Of a stretch of DNA of 64,000 nucleotides, positions 48,436 through 58,053 are shown piece by piece. Numbering within the stretch: the first letter of the stretch is position 1; every line of letters starts with the position of its first letter. Below the pieces are notes generated by a model. That model was given only the letters and a program-made list of their open reading frames with translations. It had not been told where the DNA came from and searched no databases. The translations under genes were made by a program, and so were the position numbers. The DNA lies in NCBI RefSeq assembly GCF_000209165.1, contig NC_009044.1:1550001-1614000 (forward strand). Direction: 5' to 3'. This DNA comes from Scheffersomyces stipitis CBS 6054 (Eukaryota; Ascomycota; Pichiomycetes; Serinales; Debaryomycetaceae).

Positions 48436-50856
48436 ATGATGCCAGTACGACAGTGTAGGATTCTAATACGGCAGGGACTTGCGAAAAGAATGCCTGTTTT
48501 AGTTGAAAATACTGGTGCTGTACTCAAAAGACGAGATTTTAGTTCACTGTCATTGTATGATTCTTCTCATATTCAGAAAACCAACGGAAACAATAACTGT
48601 AGTACGTCAAGTGGGTATATGTCAGGTTTGTATTCAAGGAAAATGGCAGATGATAGAACTGCATTGCAGTGTTCTTTCTGTAATTCTAATTTCCGTATAC
48701 GGCATCTCTCAACTGCAACTCATGTTGGAACACCTGAAAAGCATTCTCACAAATTGCCCTCAAGAGGCATACCTTCCCATTTCAAATGGCTTGCCAGTCA
48801 ATTATCGAGAGAAGACCTGAAAATCAACCAGTCAAAGTTCTCCAAATCGTTTTCAAGTCCAGCAGAACGAGATTTTTTCATAGAGTACCTCCTAAGGTAC
48901 AAGCGATATCCACTTGTATGGAAATTTTGCCAATACATAAAAAGCGAGAAACTAGGTGTCACATTTACAACATACATTTTGCTATTGAAGGCGATCGCAG
49001 AATCCAGTGCCAGTTCCAATTCATCTGAGTTAGGTTGCATTCTTTTTGAAGAGGCTATGAACATGAAAATTGGAAATATCACCATACGCCTGTCTGAGGA
49101 CCAGAAATGGTTGCTTTGCCGAAATCTTCTCTTAATTTTGACTCAAAGTGAAGACATGATAGATTGTGTAAAGTTGAACGAATTATACACAAAATACTTT
49201 CAGAACTTCAAAGGTAGGCAACTGTTTGAATTGCAGTATTGTTCTACTTATATTACCATTTTGCTAAGGTCCGGTCAGACAGAAAGGGCTGTAGATGAGT
49301 TTGAAAAGACTCTACGTAGGCTAGAGGATTCGGGTTACGATTTGCAGGATATCTTGAAAGAGCTTCCTATTCTACGTCTCTTGTTGGTCTTGCAAAGAGA
49401 CAAAGATTTCGATAACATATTAAAGTGGCTCACTATTGTTCAAGAAATAGATGACCGGCAGAGACATCAAGACATCAATGACAACAAACGCATAATTTCC
49501 AACGAGCTCTGGGTTCAGTTTTTGGACACAGCTTTGTCCAGCAACCACTATAAGTTGGTGAAATTAGTCTATGACCATTTCATAATGAGAGGTTTTTCTA
49601 ATTCTACAATTTCGATAGAAGACGCTATTTTTGAAGATCTTACCACAAAGGATAGTGGTTTTAATTACATTAACGACGATACGACTTTTCAAATATTGCA
49701 TACTTTGTCAGGTAACGGAGATGTCGATCTGACATTGAGCTTGATTGAATCACATTACATTCATAAGAAATTTAAAGGAGAAAGAGCACTAAACAAGGAG
49801 TTATACATTAAAATAATAGAAGCATATTGCTACAGCGACAAATTGACCAAGATTTGGAACGAATCAGAACCTGGTCATCATGAATTAAAAGACACTAGCA
49901 TCGAGCAGATACTTAGCGTTATCAATGGAATAATGGAAAAGTTGGAAGTCGACAAAGAAGAACAACTTAATTATAGAGATATTTCTGTTGCCATGTCATC
50001 CAAATTCTGGTCTTATAGTGACCACGACAAGAACATCGAAAAAGCCGTTCAGAAACGAAATCAGATTTCTGATAGAATTCTTCATTCAGAAGAGAATGAA
50101 ACCGTAACTACGGTATTGCCTAGAAAAATGGCCAATACCAATATCGAATCATCTCAGTATGGAAATTTGTTGGCTAATCTCGATGTTCTCCATGACTTTG
50201 TCGGTTCCCATACCCAGTACATGTTGAATGAAAATTTAGATAGTTCGATCACCATCTTTATTAATTGCATTTTGGAGCATTTGCATATACATCAAAACTT
50301 CACTTCGATTGTACGAACTTTGCAATCGTTATTTCATGTTGAACACGATTTCGCTACCAAATGGCTCGATAAAGATCTGTTTGACATAATATTCAATTCA
50401 TTGGCAAATTCGTCATCTTCCAAGTTATGTTCTCTTACGTTGTTCAATTACTTCAAAGAGTCTAACAAGATTCTCAGTCATGAGAACTACTATTGTCTCA
50501 TGTCGGCAGTTCTCAGAGGTTATTTTCATGATGGCTTACAGTTTTACCTCTACCACTATTTGCTAGACTATGGTGGTATGGTAGATGACAAGATTATCAT
50601 GTTGCTTCGTGAAATACCTAAATCTGAATTGCGGGGCCACGAAAATACCCATAAAATTTTTGAATATGTTGCTGATTTAAGTAGACATTCTCTGACGTTA
50701 TCAAGAGAGACTATTGACGGAATATGGGACGAGTGGCATCTATGCAAGAATCTGTCACGTATCGCTGAAGAAAAGCCTACCAAATTTAACAGAATATACC
50801 ATAAGCTGTTCGACGAAAGGGATTGCGGGTATCTTGAGTTTATCTTGAAACTGTAA
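48436..50856 (+). CDS. Probable mitochondrial helical-repeat (PPR-like) protein
   Basis: An 806-residue protein. The N-terminal 40 residues (MMPVRQCRILIRQGLAKRMP...AVLKRRDFSS) are basic with almost no acidic residues, like a mitochondrial presequence. From about 120 onward it is all-helical, with repeat-like pairs such as FFIEYLLRYKRYPLVWKFCQ, TYITILLRSGQTERAVDEFE and LWVQFLDTALSSNHYKLVKL, each close to a 35-residue PPR unit. Yeast PPR proteins of this size bind mitochondrial mRNAs or rRNA, supporting translation or stability. I cannot match it to a named one. An early CSFCNSNFRIRH segment is unusual but has only two cysteines. The ATG pair at 48436/48439 is the first in frame. Confidence 0.6.
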   Translation: MMPVRQCRILIRQGLAKRMPVLVENTGAVLKRRDFSSLSLYDSSHIQKTNGNNNCSTSSGYMSGLYSRKMADDRTALQCSFCNSNFRIRHLSTATHVGTPEKHSHKLPSRGIPSHFKWLASQLSREDLKINQSKFSKSFSSPAERDFFIEYLLRYKRYPLVWKFCQYIKSEKLGVTFTTYILLLKAIAESSASSNSSELGCILFEEAMNMKIGNITIRLSEDQKWLLCRNLLLILTQSEDMIDCVKLNELYTKYFQNFKGRQLFELQYCSTYITILLRSGQTERAVDEFEKTLRRLEDSGYDLQDILKELPILRLLLVLQRDKDFDNILKWLTIVQEIDDRQRHQDINDNKRIISNELWVQFLDTALSSNHYKLVKLVYDHFIMRGFSNSTISIEDAIFEDLTTKDSGFNYINDDTTFQILHTLSGNGDVDLTLSLIESHYIHKKFKGERALNKELYIKIIEAYCYSDKLTKIWNESEPGHHELKDTSIEQILSVINGIMEKLEVDKEEQLNYRDISVAMSSKFWSYSDHDKNIEKAVQKRNQISDRILHSEENETVTTVLPRKMANTNIESSQYGNLLANLDVLHDFVGSHTQYMLNENLDSSITIFINCILEHLHIHQNFTSIVRTLQSLFHVEHDFATKWLDKDLFDIIFNSLANSSSSKLCSLTLFNYFKESNKILSHENYYCLMSAVLRGYFHDGLQFYLYHYLLDYGGMVDDKIIMLLREIPKSELRGHENTHKIFEYVADLSRHSLTLSRETIDGIWDEWHLCKNLSRIAEEKPTKFNRIYHKLFDERDCGYLEFILKL

Positions 50857-50923
50857 ATAGACATATAGACGATATATAAACGTGGAGGTCTAGAACCTGT
50901 TCTAGATATTGTTGGTGTATAAA

Positions 50924-51889
50924 TTATTCGTTAACGGCAGCTTGTAAATCTTCAGCATTAATTTCAATCTTGGAAGCCTTCATTCTGTCCAAAGTGTTCC
51001 ATCTTGAAGACCTTAACTCGAGCAAACTCTTGTCGGCAATATCATCATCCAAAATATCGGGATACTTCTTTCTCATTTTTATGCCTAATACAGAATCATT
51101 AGCGAAAGTATTTGAAAACGAAGATGATATGGAACCATTGAAGGAACCCAACATAGTAGAATCTACGGCCATTCTTAAGATGTTGTCGGCGTGACAGGCT
51201 AAATCGTCGTATTCAGAATCATCCGCAGTTGCTTCCGCCAAAAAGTTTTCCTTTTGGCTTTCTTCTTGCAATTTGGTTACTAGTGTAGCCTTATCTATCT
51301 TGAGGACTTTATTTGACTTCTGGAGGTTTAAGGTAGCTTCTTTCAATACTGAAACAGGAGTGGATTGTAGCAAGTTCTGGTGCTTTTTCTTCGAAGATCC
51401 GGATGGTGAAAAATATATAGTCTTGTTAGGAATTGGAGTGTTGCAAGCTGAGCTATCTTGCTCGGGCAGGTTCTGTTTTTCTTGTATAACTTCTTCAAGT
51501 GAGCTTTCGTTTTGCAGTCTGGTTCTCTTTGTTCCACGAATCTTTTTTTTGCTGGAGGATTTGCGAGATCTGTTCTTCTTGGGGTTTGGAGCTGGTTGTT
51601 GCTCGCTTTCTTTTGTCTCAGGGTATGCCAACACATAGGCATTTATGAGTTTTCTACTTTCTTGTAGTATGTCGTTGAGTGGATTTTCGTATTCTTGTTC
51701 GTTAGTGTTGAAGCTTTTGCTTATGGGAGTATTCGTATAGAGAGGAGCTTTTGGTTTTTGCTCCGCTTCGATCTTCAAGTTCTTGCTAAGAAGAACTTCT
51801 CGAGGCAAATTCAGGGGTACTCTGACCTCACTGGCACTTGGAAAGTGATATTGGAGCATGGTATTCTGAATTATATTGGGTGCAAACAT
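50924..51889 (-). CDS. Uncharacterised, probably nuclear, disordered protein
   Basis: A 321-residue frame from the ATG at 51889; the frame extends 22 codons upstream only from a TTG. It is rich in Ser, Lys and Asn and mostly disordered. A strong nuclear-localisation-like stretch is KKNRSRKSSSKKKIRGTKR, and there are several TP sites (NTPISK, NTPIPN, STPVSV) that could be CDK targets. The C-terminal 80 residues look more ordered and conserved-like (HADNILRMAVDSTMLGSF, KKYPDILDDDIADKSLLELRSSRWNTLDRMKASKI). I do not recognise the family. The gene converges on the helical-repeat gene with only 67 bp between stops. Confidence 0.65.
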   Translation of the reverse strand: MFAPNIIQNTMLQYHFPSASEVRVPLNLPREVLLSKNLKIEAEQKPKAPLYTNTPISKSFNTNEQEYENPLNDILQESRKLINAYVLAYPETKESEQQPAPNPKKNRSRKSSSKKKIRGTKRTRLQNESSLEEVIQEKQNLPEQDSSACNTPIPNKTIYFSPSGSSKKKHQNLLQSTPVSVLKEATLNLQKSNKVLKIDKATLVTKLQEESQKENFLAEATADDSEYDDLACHADNILRMAVDSTMLGSFNGSISSSFSNTFANDSVLGIKMRKKYPDILDDDIADKSLLELRSSRWNTLDRMKASKIEINAEDLQAAVNE

Positions 51890-52688
51890 TGTGAAGTGTG
51901 AGAGATTATGGTACCAGTACGAGATGGTGATCCAACAGTTTAATCTGAAAAGCAAGGGTAGCCACCGGACTGTTCCTAGGGAAGTAAGAGGAAATTCTGT
52001 TTATATATAGATAAAGGGAGAAGAGGACACTTCTAGGGATCAGTGGTTTTTTAATATGGCCACAAGCAGGTATATTTGTTGACAAAATATCCCGATTGGG
52101 AAGTGTAATTGCAACAGATTTTGGTTGTGCATGAGTCGTTGAATGTCGTGAGACATAACAGAGACATTCTGCTGAAAAGAATCTTGTACGACATTCAGTT
52201 GCCGTCTATGCCGTCCTAATCAGATGGCCTCTTCGTGATTGGCGGGCTTTGGTATTTTACAAGAGTCAACATAATGATGAATGTATTCACGTTAAACGTC
52301 GATAGGTAAGACTATGTATAGTGTGTTAATGTACAGGGATTGAGCCAATCTCAGAGAGGCCCATATAAGTAACCGTAGATATGAAGTCATCTCGCTGGAA
52401 ATATCAAAAAAGATGTAGAGAAGGACTGAGCAGGCTGGAGTAAGCCAAAAATGACAATCATAGTGTTTTTTTTTTTGAATATATGAGAGCGTATCGGTCG
52501 TGGCATATTTGTCTGGCATCCAAAACAAAGATGCATGCAATAAGGAGCGAAAACAACGACAAATGGAATGTAAATCAATACAAACCAATCAGAAAAACGG
52601 CGAAAAACGTCTCAATGCCAGTCTTCCGTGGATCGTTGCTTCCTTATGAAAAGACACAATGGTGGCTAATAGACAGCAATTTTCGTGT
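51890..52688. other. Intergenic upstream of the nuclear-protein gene
   Basis: 0.8 kb. TTTATATATAG at about 51999-52009 lies roughly 110 bp upstream of the minus-strand gene and may serve it as a TATA region. A homopolymer T run lies at about 52467-52478. Frames at 52292-52588 do not look like natural proteins. Confidence 0.5.
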
Positions 52689-52889
52689 CTATTTCTGGTC
52701 ACCAACAGCTTTTTCAGGCAATTTCTGTCTATATCTTTCGTCAATGATAGAGTCGTTGCCGTGAACGCAGTCAACAGGGCATGGAACAAGCGAATTTCCA
52801 GCTACCATCAAGCAGCAGATGGCAAAAGTTGAGCTGAACAAAGAGTTGGTAACTCTGTTTCTTTGAGTAGCTCTGATGGCTCCAAACAT
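52689..52889 (-). CDS. Small single-span protein, possibly mitochondrial
   Basis: A 66-residue frame: MFGAIRATQRNRVTNSLFSS, a hydrophobic stretch STFAICCLMVAGNSLV (about 20-35), then PCPVDCVHGND and a charged tail ending RQKLPEKAVGDQK. The basic N-terminus plus one membrane span resembles small inner-mitochondrial-membrane proteins. Codons are those favoured by well-expressed genes in this window (TTG, AGA, GTT, GCT) and no CTG occurs. About 240-270 bp upstream (right) lie CACGTG (53133-53138) and CCAATCA (53155-53161), the pair often seen in respiratory promoters. I do not recognise the family. Confidence 0.55.
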   Translation of the reverse strand: MFGAIRATQRNRVTNSLFSSTFAICCLMVAGNSLVPCPVDCVHGNDSIIDERYRQKLPEKAVGDQK

Positions 52890-53852
52890 GTTGAAAATTG
52901 AATAGGTTTGTATAGCAGTTGAACAAATCGGGACACACTTGGAGCGGTCCAGCTGAAATCACTTTGATACGAATTCACTGCTTAGAAAGAAAGCTAATGC
53001 ACGAGGGCAACAATTTGGTAAAACTCTGGGGAAATGAATTATGGCCTTATATTACTTTTCAATTTGAACATTCACTATTATTATTCTGAAAAATTAACCA
53101 TATCGAATGTTTGCGTGGGCGCATCTGTAGGTCACGTGCGCATCTCATCACTGTCCAATCACAACTGGGGATTTGGTAGTTGCTAAACAGGAGAGCGACA
53201 ATGTGGTGAATTGAGCGGAAAAGGAAGATAGAGACTACAAAACCCATATAGAGGTGACCAAAGCAATTCAAAGTTGAAGTGGTGGCTGAAATGGTATGCA
53301 CTAGTGAAGGTGGTTTGGGATGGATTTGGTCACGTGCTTTAGTTTTTCAAGAATGGTATATGGTAATATGAAGATATATGGTTCTAGAAACTGATACAAG
53401 GTGGTGGCAGATGTTGCTTTATGCAGAGAATGCTATTAGAACAGAGTTCAGGGTGGACTGGAAATGGAATTCATAGTTTTTTGTTCAAAATACATGTTGA
53501 TTTTGATTTTGAATCTTTTCGGAATCCAAAATTTTCAACAATTTTCAGCAGTTTAAGCATCTACAAATTTATCTATGCATTATGTTCATTATATATACAA
53601 GTATAAGTGAGCTCTATTGGGTACATTGTATCCCATGTTACTTCTCGGTTGAATCGTTCTTTCTGGGCTTACTGGCAGGGTCTTGATCCTTATAGAATAA
53701 AGAATACGCGAAAGAGAACTTCAATATGGATGATACTCTGTTTTTCACGTCTCCTAGGTCTTCTTTGATCTATTCGATTCTTCATTCTTAGTTTATCTTC
53801 ATTGCCTACTTCTTTCTGCTGAAAACATCACTTCCATATTTTTCCAGTCTGT
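52890..53852. other. Intergenic between small protein gene and MRPL33
   Basis: Holds GGTCACGTGCGCAT at 53130-53143, CCAATCA at 53155-53161 and a second CACGTG at 53331-53336. The right part (53500-53850) is T-rich and is the 3' flank of MRPL33. An ATG followed by GTATGC at 53291 suggests a tiny first exon, but no convincing branch site or acceptor frame follows. Confidence 0.5.
53130..53161. promoter_or_regulatory. Cbf1-type E-box with CCAAT box
   Basis: GGTCACGTGCGCAT then, 11 bases on, CCAATCA. The 14-mer is identical to that in the CYSTM promoter at 10267-10280, which also has a CCAATCA nearby. Cbf1 (E-box) and Hap2/3/4/5 (CCAAT) are the usual binders in yeasts. Confidence 0.55.
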
Positions 53853-54143
53853 CTATTCGTATTTCTTAGCAAACATTTCTCCCTTGACCAAGTTGAATCC
53901 TGGCTGGAACTTCCTTTCGGCTGACAACTGTTGCACTGTCTTATTCTCGTTTACCAACTCAACCTTGACCAATTCCTTGACTCTGGCCAACCTGTGGGCC
54001 GTTGATGGTGAAACTGATTGGTAGACTATCTGGTTTCTCTTCTTCAAGCCCAAGGCTTCAATGTTTTTGCGAGTAATAGGAGGCATTCCTATGGTAGACC
54101 TGGTTTGAGTGATCTTGTAGAACAACTGTTTGGTCGCCAGCAT
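53853..54143 (-). CDS. MRPL33: Mitochondrial large-subunit ribosomal protein uL30m
   Basis: A 96-residue protein of the L30 family. The core LFYKITQTRSTIGMPPITRKN, LGLKKRNQIVYQSVSPSTAHRLARVKELVKVELV matches yeast Mrpl33 and bacterial L30. The C-terminal extension (QPGFNLVKGEMFAKKYE) is typical of fungal members. The short N-terminus has no long presequence, as in yeast. It diverges from CIN1 with 242 bp between ATGs. Confidence 0.92.
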   Translation of the reverse strand: MLATKQLFYKITQTRSTIGMPPITRKNIEALGLKKRNQIVYQSVSPSTAHRLARVKELVKVELVNENKTVQQLSAERKFQPGFNLVKGEMFAKKYE

Positions 54144-54385
54144 GTTGTCGGTGTTTTCTTGACGTAAACTGAAGGAGTGGTAGAAAACTCATATTCTAAA
54201 GTAGCCTGAAAAATTTCTTTGATATTGGCGATTGTGGGCGTGCAGATAAATTTTCGACTGCACTGAAATATTCCTATATTTTGTTTACTTATATAGGGAT
54301 TGATTTTTTGCAATTGAATTCTACTTTCCAATTCCATTTTCAGTTCAATTTTTGGTATTACTTTTCCATAGCATATACTTCTTCT

Positions 54386-57300
54386 ATGGACGACTCGGCT
54401 GAACGAGATATACTCAAACGAAACGACCGTCTCCATAAAGACATCAGCTCTTCTATAGATTCGCTCGTAGAAATCGCCAGAAATTCACTGCTCACGGATC
54501 ACGATAAGAAAGATGCCTCAACTGTGACTTTTCAGAGACTCAAATTGTGGATTAATGAGTTCGAGCCCTCGCCTAAGTTGCTTGATATCCATTTGGCCGA
54601 GTATATTGACAAGTTAACAACGTTGTTCTTATGGCTATTTCGTCATTCGCACCATTCCAGCGACTTGACTAAAGGAATAGGTGCAACCATCTATGAATTG
54701 TCCAAGATCAGAGGGTTCAAGTTTGTAACCAATTTCTTCTCCAGTGATTTATACCTTGTAGGCACTCTTATTGATATCGTGTCCACGCTTGAGAATGATA
54801 ACGAGAAGTTTCTTGGTCTCATATGGCTCTCAAACTTGGTTCTAGTGCCGTTTCGTCTACTTGAAATCGACTCTGAAATGGTTGCCAGAGTTTTGCAATT
54901 GGCCATTACCAACTTGAAATTGCATTCAAATGCTTCAAAGAACCAACTTGTAGCACTGATCTTGCTTTCACGTCTAGTGACTAGATCAGATACCCCGATA
55001 TCTCTCAGACACTACATGCTTGATGTAGTGGAACCGGAGTGGCAGGAGACTGGAAAACTTCATAACGAATCTGTAAAACTCGGTCACCTAATGACAATTA
55101 ATAAGATCCTCAAGAGACCAGAGTCGGACTTGTATGAACCATACTTGCCCCTCATTTACGAATTGGTCTGTATAGATTTGCTAGCCTTAAGACAAGCTCC
55201 AGACTCTGTCAACAACCTCAATATCACCTATTTAATCAAAATACTCAGCAAATTATCCAAATTCTATATTCATCGAGACAACTATGATATGGTAGCAGCA
55301 GTGATTAATAACTTGTTGCATGATATTATGGACGTACTTATCAATAAGTTTGATACTAATAATCGATATGCCATGGCGAAGGCACTCGGCCATCTTAGTC
55401 TTAGCCTTTCGCATCCAGCAATCAACTACCAGCACCAATTAATAATACATTTGATTAAGCAACTAGAATTGCCTTTGCAAATGGACACCTTTTCATCTCA
55501 AATGGAGATTAACTCAGACAATATTTTCATTCCCAAATACCATACAATTTTACTATTCTTAGGCTATATTGCCCTCAACAAGTCGATGCCGCTAGAATTC
55601 GTAAATGTGGTGCTTACCATTGTCCACAAGACGCTCTTTATTCGACAATATCGTCTTACATCAGTTGTTGGAACTCAATTGCGAGACACATCTTGCTTCG
55701 TTATTTGGGCCATAAGTCGAATGCTTAAACCTGCAAATCTTGTACCTAAAGATGCAAGCAAAATGATGGAAACAATATTTGTAGATTTGGTTAAAGTATC
55801 AGTTTTTGATGAAGAACTTCTAATTAGAAGGTGTGGAATGGCAGTCCTCCAGGAGTATGTGGGAAGATTTGGTTCAATCTTGTATCAGTATCTGTCCGGA
55901 GAAGAGCGAGGGAATCGTATAGTTTCCTTCATTCAGCTATTCAATAGCCAAAGTATCAAAACTATACGTCTGTCTTATGAAATCATCCTACAATTACTTG
56001 AGCAACAGTTTGATAGAAATATATTTATTGGTGAACTATTACAAAATTCAACAGACGATTCTAAGTCGTATGAGGTTAGAAAACTTAGCGCAACCTACCT
56101 AAGAAAAGTTTTAGCCTGCAAACAGAAGAATGTGATCATTGGTTCTGATCTGTTTCCTGATTACGGTGTATTTGATTTCGTAACACGATTCATAGAGTGT
56201 GGAAATCTCACTGCTGCTTGTGAAGTGCTTGACAAAATCGATGTTAAACGTGTTGAGCATAAATTGGTAGAGTTGAATAGTCTGTTTTCTTTTGACTTCC
56301 ACAGAGACAGTATCGAAAAGGCTATAGGCTACCTCAGACTTCTTAGTAAGTTAGTTGAAGGTTGTAATTACAAGTTCCAGGAATCGGACTGGACAAACCT
56401 ACTCGATATTTCCCGAGTCAGGAATAAGCACGAGGAATTAATACCTCTATTCAAAGAGGTTATCCAGGTTCATCATGCTACCCCAGATTCAATAGCATTA
56501 AAGATGAGAGATTTGATCAAGAGCAATAATCTAATTTTGTCCAGAACGACTTTACATGACTCTTCACTTCTGAAGTCTCTGTTCGAGACGATATTCGAAT
56601 TAGTGTATGACACGTCTGTCGACTGTGAAATTCGGGCAAACATGGTTTCTTCTCTTGATTTCTTTGTCGACACTCCAGAATTCTTTGACGATATTAGGGT
56701 GGAAAACTTGCTTCATTTGCTTGATGATTATACAATAACGAACCAGGGAGACGTCGGTTCCAAAGTTAGATTAGCAACCCTTGGCGTGATCAAGCAGAAC
56801 TTCAGCATGTTCGTGAAAAAAGAAGATATCTTGATGGGAAAATTGTTGAGATTGTCAGGTGAGTTGATTGATAAGATCAGAATTAGTTCCTTTGAGTTAT
56901 TTCTTCGGGGAATGAATATCCAGCATCCCATGAATGCTAATAACGACATCGGAAAATACTATTCAAGTTTGTTTACTGTGTACCTCTCAAACCCAAGGGT
57001 GAGTACATGGGCGAATTCCTTCTGGAAAGGAGTCTGTTATAGTATTGGAGCTACAGCTGCTAACCGTTCAGTAATTAACGAATCTTTTCACCAATTGCTA
57101 AAGTACTTGGAGTCTGGTGATAGATGCCAAGATTTAAAGGAAGTGCTACTATTACTAAATACCACTACAAGCGTACTGGACAGGCAGTCAAAGGGCTGGG
57201 TACTGGTACTCAATGTGTTTGTCAAGCTCTTTGAGTGTAACTATAGGTTCCCCTCTGATTTCCCATTCGAGTCTTTGTATGTGAAGTGCTACAATTTGCA

Positions 57301-57592
57301 TATCAACACCAAGAACTCAGCCAGAATCGGAGCAGTGATGAGAATTTTTCTTTATTTGATATTGCTGGATCAAGTTGACTCAAACTTGAAGCTGAAGGTG
57401 ACGGCTAGATTGTTGTGGATATGTTGCAACCACAGGTTTGAAGGAACCAGAGAATTAGGAAGTAGCTTGATTTTTGAACTTGCCAATGAGATCATGAGTG
57501 AAGAAGCCATGGAATACATTTCTGCAATTGACTGGAAGCAACTGCCGGCGAAACTAAAGATTCACATCACGGATTTACAAAGATTTTTTTGA
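54386..57592 (+). CDS. CIN1: Tubulin-folding cofactor D
   Basis: A 1068-residue HEAT-repeat protein that, with cofactors E and C, folds beta-tubulin and assembles the alpha/beta dimer. The N-terminal signature is clear: GIGATIYELSKIRGFKFVTNFF, then FLGLIWLSNLVLVPFRL, followed by long helical repeats (RYAMAKALGHLSLSL, RQYRLTSVVGTQLRDTSCFVIWAISR, RRCGMAVLQEYVGRFG). The C-terminal half (VRLATLGVIKQNF, RISSFELFLRG) continues HEAT-like repeats. Length is close to yeast Cin1 (about 1014). The frame is open 35 codons further upstream, but that part is Phe-rich and lies in the divergent promoter; MDDSAERDILKRND is taken as the start. Confidence 0.92.
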   Translation: MDDSAERDILKRNDRLHKDISSSIDSLVEIARNSLLTDHDKKDASTVTFQRLKLWINEFEPSPKLLDIHLAEYIDKLTTLFLWLFRHSHHSSDLTKGIGATIYELSKIRGFKFVTNFFSSDLYLVGTLIDIVSTLENDNEKFLGLIWLSNLVLVPFRLLEIDSEMVARVLQLAITNLKLHSNASKNQLVALILLSRLVTRSDTPISLRHYMLDVVEPEWQETGKLHNESVKLGHLMTINKILKRPESDLYEPYLPLIYELVCIDLLALRQAPDSVNNLNITYLIKILSKLSKFYIHRDNYDMVAAVINNLLHDIMDVLINKFDTNNRYAMAKALGHLSLSLSHPAINYQHQLIIHLIKQLELPLQMDTFSSQMEINSDNIFIPKYHTILLFLGYIALNKSMPLEFVNVVLTIVHKTLFIRQYRLTSVVGTQLRDTSCFVIWAISRMLKPANLVPKDASKMMETIFVDLVKVSVFDEELLIRRCGMAVLQEYVGRFGSILYQYLSGEERGNRIVSFIQLFNSQSIKTIRLSYEIILQLLEQQFDRNIFIGELLQNSTDDSKSYEVRKLSATYLRKVLACKQKNVIIGSDLFPDYGVFDFVTRFIECGNLTAACEVLDKIDVKRVEHKLVELNSLFSFDFHRDSIEKAIGYLRLLSKLVEGCNYKFQESDWTNLLDISRVRNKHEELIPLFKEVIQVHHATPDSIALKMRDLIKSNNLILSRTTLHDSSLLKSLFETIFELVYDTSVDCEIRANMVSSLDFFVDTPEFFDDIRVENLLHLLDDYTITNQGDVGSKVRLATLGVIKQNFSMFVKKEDILMGKLLRLSGELIDKIRISSFELFLRGMNIQHPMNANNDIGKYYSSLFTVYLSNPRVSTWANSFWKGVCYSIGATAANRSVINESFHQLLKYLESGDRCQDLKEVLLLLNTTTSVLDRQSKGWVLVLNVFVKLFECNYRFPSDFPFESLYVKCYNLHINTKNSARIGAVMRIFLYLILLDQVDSNLKLKVTARLLWICCNHRFEGTRELGSSLIFELANEIMSEEAMEYISAIDWKQLPAKLKIHITDLQRFF

Positions 57593-57837
57593 ATAGCAAT
57601 ACGATGAAGAGTAATCGAAGAGACTTTGCTCCTGTGCATGTTTGTGTTTTTCATGTATTTTAAACATAAGCGTATATACATATATAAGCGTTTATCATTA
57701 ACCGTGTCTTCGTTTGAATATATCTACCATTAATGCGATAGCGACAATTTAACAGCGTGAACCTTACAGTGTCGTGGATCCTTTTTTTGAGATTTTCAAT
57801 ACCTGTTTTATCATTTTAAATTTCCTTTTAGAGTCGT

Positions 57838-58053
57838 TCAGAGGCCAAGAGCCAAGTTGTCTGAAGACTGGTAGTACCTCTCCTGGCTAACGAGGTTGGA
57901 GAGAGCTGGGTTAGAAGGTGCCGGTTCTTCTTCTTTGGGAGCGGTTTCTTGGAGAGTTTCGGTGGAAACGTCCGTGGGGATGAATTCATCTTGCTTTGGT
58001 TCTTCGGCTGGAGCACTCGAGAAGAGGTCCGAAAGGGAGTAATGTCTGCCCAT
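57838..58053 (-). CDS. Small acidic protein, unrecognised
   Basis: A 71-residue frame beginning MGRHYSLSDLFSSAP, then Glu/Pro-rich disorder (EEPKQDEFIPTDVS, KEEEPAPSNPALSN) and ending SQERYYQSSDNLALGL. The codons (ACC, GTT, AAG, TTG) are those of well-expressed genes. The open frame extends 85 codons upstream, but that part is unlike protein and contains a TATAAATA box (58265-58273), about 210 bp before this ATG, implying a long leader. There is no membrane span or targeting signal. I do not recognise the family; small stress-induced disordered proteins have similar composition. Confidence 0.55.
   Translation of the reverse strand: MGRHYSLSDLFSSAPAEEPKQDEFIPTDVSTETLQETAPKEEEPAPSNPALSNLVSQERYYQSSDNLALGL

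Noticed and set aside
53291..53300. ATG followed by GTATGC, as in an ATG-only first exon
   Set aside because: No TACTAAC-type branch site and no acceptor leading into a credible frame were found downstream.
54281..54385. N-terminal extension of CIN1
   Set aside because: Phe/Gln-rich, unlike the cofactor D start, and lies in the short divergent promoter with MRPL33.
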